Positions 29,958-31,350 of a stretch of 31,350 nucleotides of DNA are shown piece after piece (the stretch's first letter is position 1; every line of letters starts with the position of its first letter). The notes below the pieces were generated by a model, which saw nothing but the letters and a program-made list of their open reading frames with translations, was not told the origin of the DNA and ran no database searches. The DNA lies in NCBI GenBank assembly GCA_004369085.1, contig ML210421.1, forward strand, positions 1-31,350, given 5' to 3'. A program made the position numbers and the translations under genes. The stretch is from Coprinopsis marcescibilis (lineage: Eukaryota; Basidiomycota; Agaricomycetes; Agaricales; Psathyrellaceae).

Positions 29958-30617
29958 ATGCCTTTACGACCGGCACTGAAGACTGAGTTGTCTGAGGCTG
30001 ACCTGGACTCATCGTCGCCACTTCCGTTTGCATCCACTGCTCGAATGTTGGATTCGCCCCGTGTTCATTTCCCACCGACGCCTACGCTCGTTTCTGTTGC
30101 GCTCACGCATTCGCCCATCTCCTACGACAGAGCACCGATTCAAGTTACGCCAAATACCTGTGCTTTGCCAGAACGAGGGGCCAGGACCTATTCATTAACC
30201 GAAGACACCGAAGACATGTCGTCCAGCAGCTATACCGCTCCCTGGACCATTCGCCCGCGCCCAGGACGTGTCATTTATGGACGTTCAGGGGAAGGCCACT
30301 CTTCGCCACTGGCCAGCGACCTCTACGACATCATTTCGTCTCCGTCAATGTTCCTGCATACCTTCTCTTCAGAGTCGGAAGACACGTCAGAGGGCATGTC
30401 TGGTTTGCCAGGTTCGCCCATCCACAATTCAAAGACCATGGACGCGAACGCACGTAGTATCGAGCATGCAAGCTTGCTGCTCTCGCCTGAAGCCAAGAAG
30501 GGCAAGAATCCACCAAGAAAAAGCAAAACGACAGCATACCACTCATCACGCAATGTTTCCTATGGGCTACAGTCATCGAATGACCCGGATTTCGAAGGCT
30601 GTCTTGGAGGATTTTAG
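29958..30617 (+). CDS. conserved fungal protein of unknown function
   Basis: 219 residues, no intron within the coding part. I do not recognise a named domain. The most ordered block is SPRVHFPPTPTLVSVALTHS followed by SYDRAPIQVTPNTCALPERG, a combination I have seen in short conserved hypothetical proteins of basidiomycetes and other fungi. The rest is Ser/Pro-rich and probably disordered, with many SP and TP sites suggesting phosphorylation, and a basic patch KKGKNPPRKSK at about 186-196. No signal peptide or membrane segment, so cytosolic or nuclear. Start taken at ATG 29958 (MPLRPALKTE) rather than 29922, because the earlier ATG lies between possible splice acceptors of the leader and the PALK start resembles homologues. 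Confidence 0.8.
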   Translation: MPLRPALKTELSEADLDSSSPLPFASTARMLDSPRVHFPPTPTLVSVALTHSPISYDRAPIQVTPNTCALPERGARTYSLTEDTEDMSSSSYTAPWTIRPRPGRVIYGRSGEGHSSPLASDLYDIISSPSMFLHTFSSESEDTSEGMSGLPGSPIHNSKTMDANARSIEHASLLLSPEAKKGKNPPRKSKTTAYHSSRNVSYGLQSSNDPDFEGCLGGF

Positions 30618-31034
30618 TGGATGGATCTGTGGTGTATAGATGTTGATGGATTAGCGGAGATACGATGCATCGCATGCATTATGATATGGCTCCAGAGCTT
30701 TCCCAACAAAATCAAAAATCAAATTTCTGTTACTTTCTGATCCTCGCTGTGACTAGCACCCCTGTCTCATGGAGTCTCCGCAGTACGTGGATTTCGATGC
30801 ACCATCTGATAAAATTTGCCGAACAAGTAATAAAACAATCAAGCAGAATATGAACCTGGCAGTCGAAAGACAGTAATAGTCACTTCTATCCTTTTGAGCC
30901 GTTTCCATCCCCCCTATTTCCACCTTACCCGATTACTCCAGTTTTCACTTGTCGTACTTTGTATTGGTGAGGGTGAGGTGTGCTCGCCGTCGGTTTACCT
31001 TGCTTCGAACTCCACTCATCTATCCTCCTCGCAG
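30618..31034. other. spacer before the right-edge fragment
   Basis: About 415 bp, no gene seen. It should include the 3' UTR of the preceding gene. Confidence 0.4.
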
Positions 31035-31147
31035 GCAAGGTCCGCGTGATTCGGCATGAAGTTCCCGAGACCTATCGGTACATCAAGAACGCGGAACTAT
31101 TTCTCGATGACGAAGTTTCAGGTGAAGAGGACGAGCTTGACGGTGTG
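31035..31147 (+). pseudogene. relic of an Old Yellow Enzyme exon
   Basis: A plus-strand stretch reading GKVRVIRHEVPETYRYIKNA and then DDEVSGEE aligns with the start of the last exon of the reductase at 14685-14390 (GKLRAIQHDVLETYRPYIKNA, NGEVSGEEG). It begins right after a splice acceptor (tcctcgcag), at the same position and phase as that exon. Relative to the intact gene it lacks one codon (the Pro of YRPY) and about eight codons after GEE, and similarity fades after DGV. No upstream exons are seen in the window. It is either a truncated relic or a very diverged exon; the C-terminal flavin-binding part is absent, so it is unlikely to be functional. Confidence 0.7.
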
Positions 31148-31350
31148 TATGATTCAGAATGCCTGTTGACAATGTGCATAATTTCTCTGCCATGCAGCTT
31201 GGCGGAGTTCTACAAGTTACGGCTTCGCTCGCAGCCTGAGGTTGGGGCACCAGTGGTACAGTCGACACCGTCTTATCCCATAACGGTTGGGGGAAGCCCA
31301 AGGTTATGGGATTTCACGGGGTATGGGTTCAGGAGGGGACTTCCGTAAAT

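Overview
The window reads as nuclear DNA of a filamentous basidiomycete, most likely an Agaricomycete; a Rhizoctonia-like fungus is my guess from the gene families and not something I can prove here. The reasons are genes broken by many introns of about 47-70 nt with GT(A/G)NGT donors and CTRAY-like branch sites, a WD40-free NACHT NTPase pair, an F-box/leucine-rich protein of the kind expanded in mushrooms, a KRE6/SKN1 glucan-synthesis protein, and a secreted fungal GH24 lysozyme. No prokaryotic features, tRNA, rRNA, CRISPR or intact transposon were seen.

Layout. (1) 590-5715: two NACHT-type STAND NTPase genes in a tail-to-tail inverted duplication with only about 130 bp between their ends. 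The left copy (+) is a pseudogene: it has a stop codon just after the Walker A motif and a scrambled C-terminal part. The right copy (-) is open over 714 codons but has lost its last intron's donor. (2) 7082-9295 (+): a SWI3/RSC8-type chromatin-remodelling subunit with SWIRM, ZZ and SANT domains and an in-frame GC-AG intron. (3) 10383-13290 (-): a KRE6/SKN1 beta-glucan synthesis protein that I resolve into 21 exons, including a 5-nt and an 11-nt microexon. (4) 13489-14067 (-): a dual-specificity phosphatase with an in-frame TGA. (5) 14390-16001 (-): an Old Yellow Enzyme family reductase with a 10-nt microexon. (6) 17605-18878 and 24150-25437 (both -): two paralogous short-chain dehydrogenases with nearly identical 8-exon architecture. 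An F-box gene (19514-21145, +) and a secreted-protein gene (21368-22242, -) lie between them. (7) 26178-27035 (-): a secreted cysteine-rich GH24 lysozyme with a one-base frameshift. (8) 27649-28861 (-): a mitochondrial-type ETHE1-like metallo-beta-lactamase persulfide dioxygenase. (9) 29958-30617 (+): a conserved fungal protein of unknown function. (10) 31035-31147 (+): a decayed Old Yellow Enzyme exon at the right edge.

The genes do not form an obvious operon-like or secondary-metabolite system. The reductase and two dehydrogenases sit within about 11 kb on the same strand, and both dehydrogenases, the reductase, the lysozyme and the secreted protein have TATA boxes 60-125 bp upstream of their ATG. 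That fits inducible stress or secretion genes. The housekeeping-type SWI3, KRE6 and ETHE1 genes lack an obvious one. Exon boundaries below were derived by hand from splice consensus, reading frame and protein-family expectation; every multi-exon model was checked to sum to a whole number of codons.
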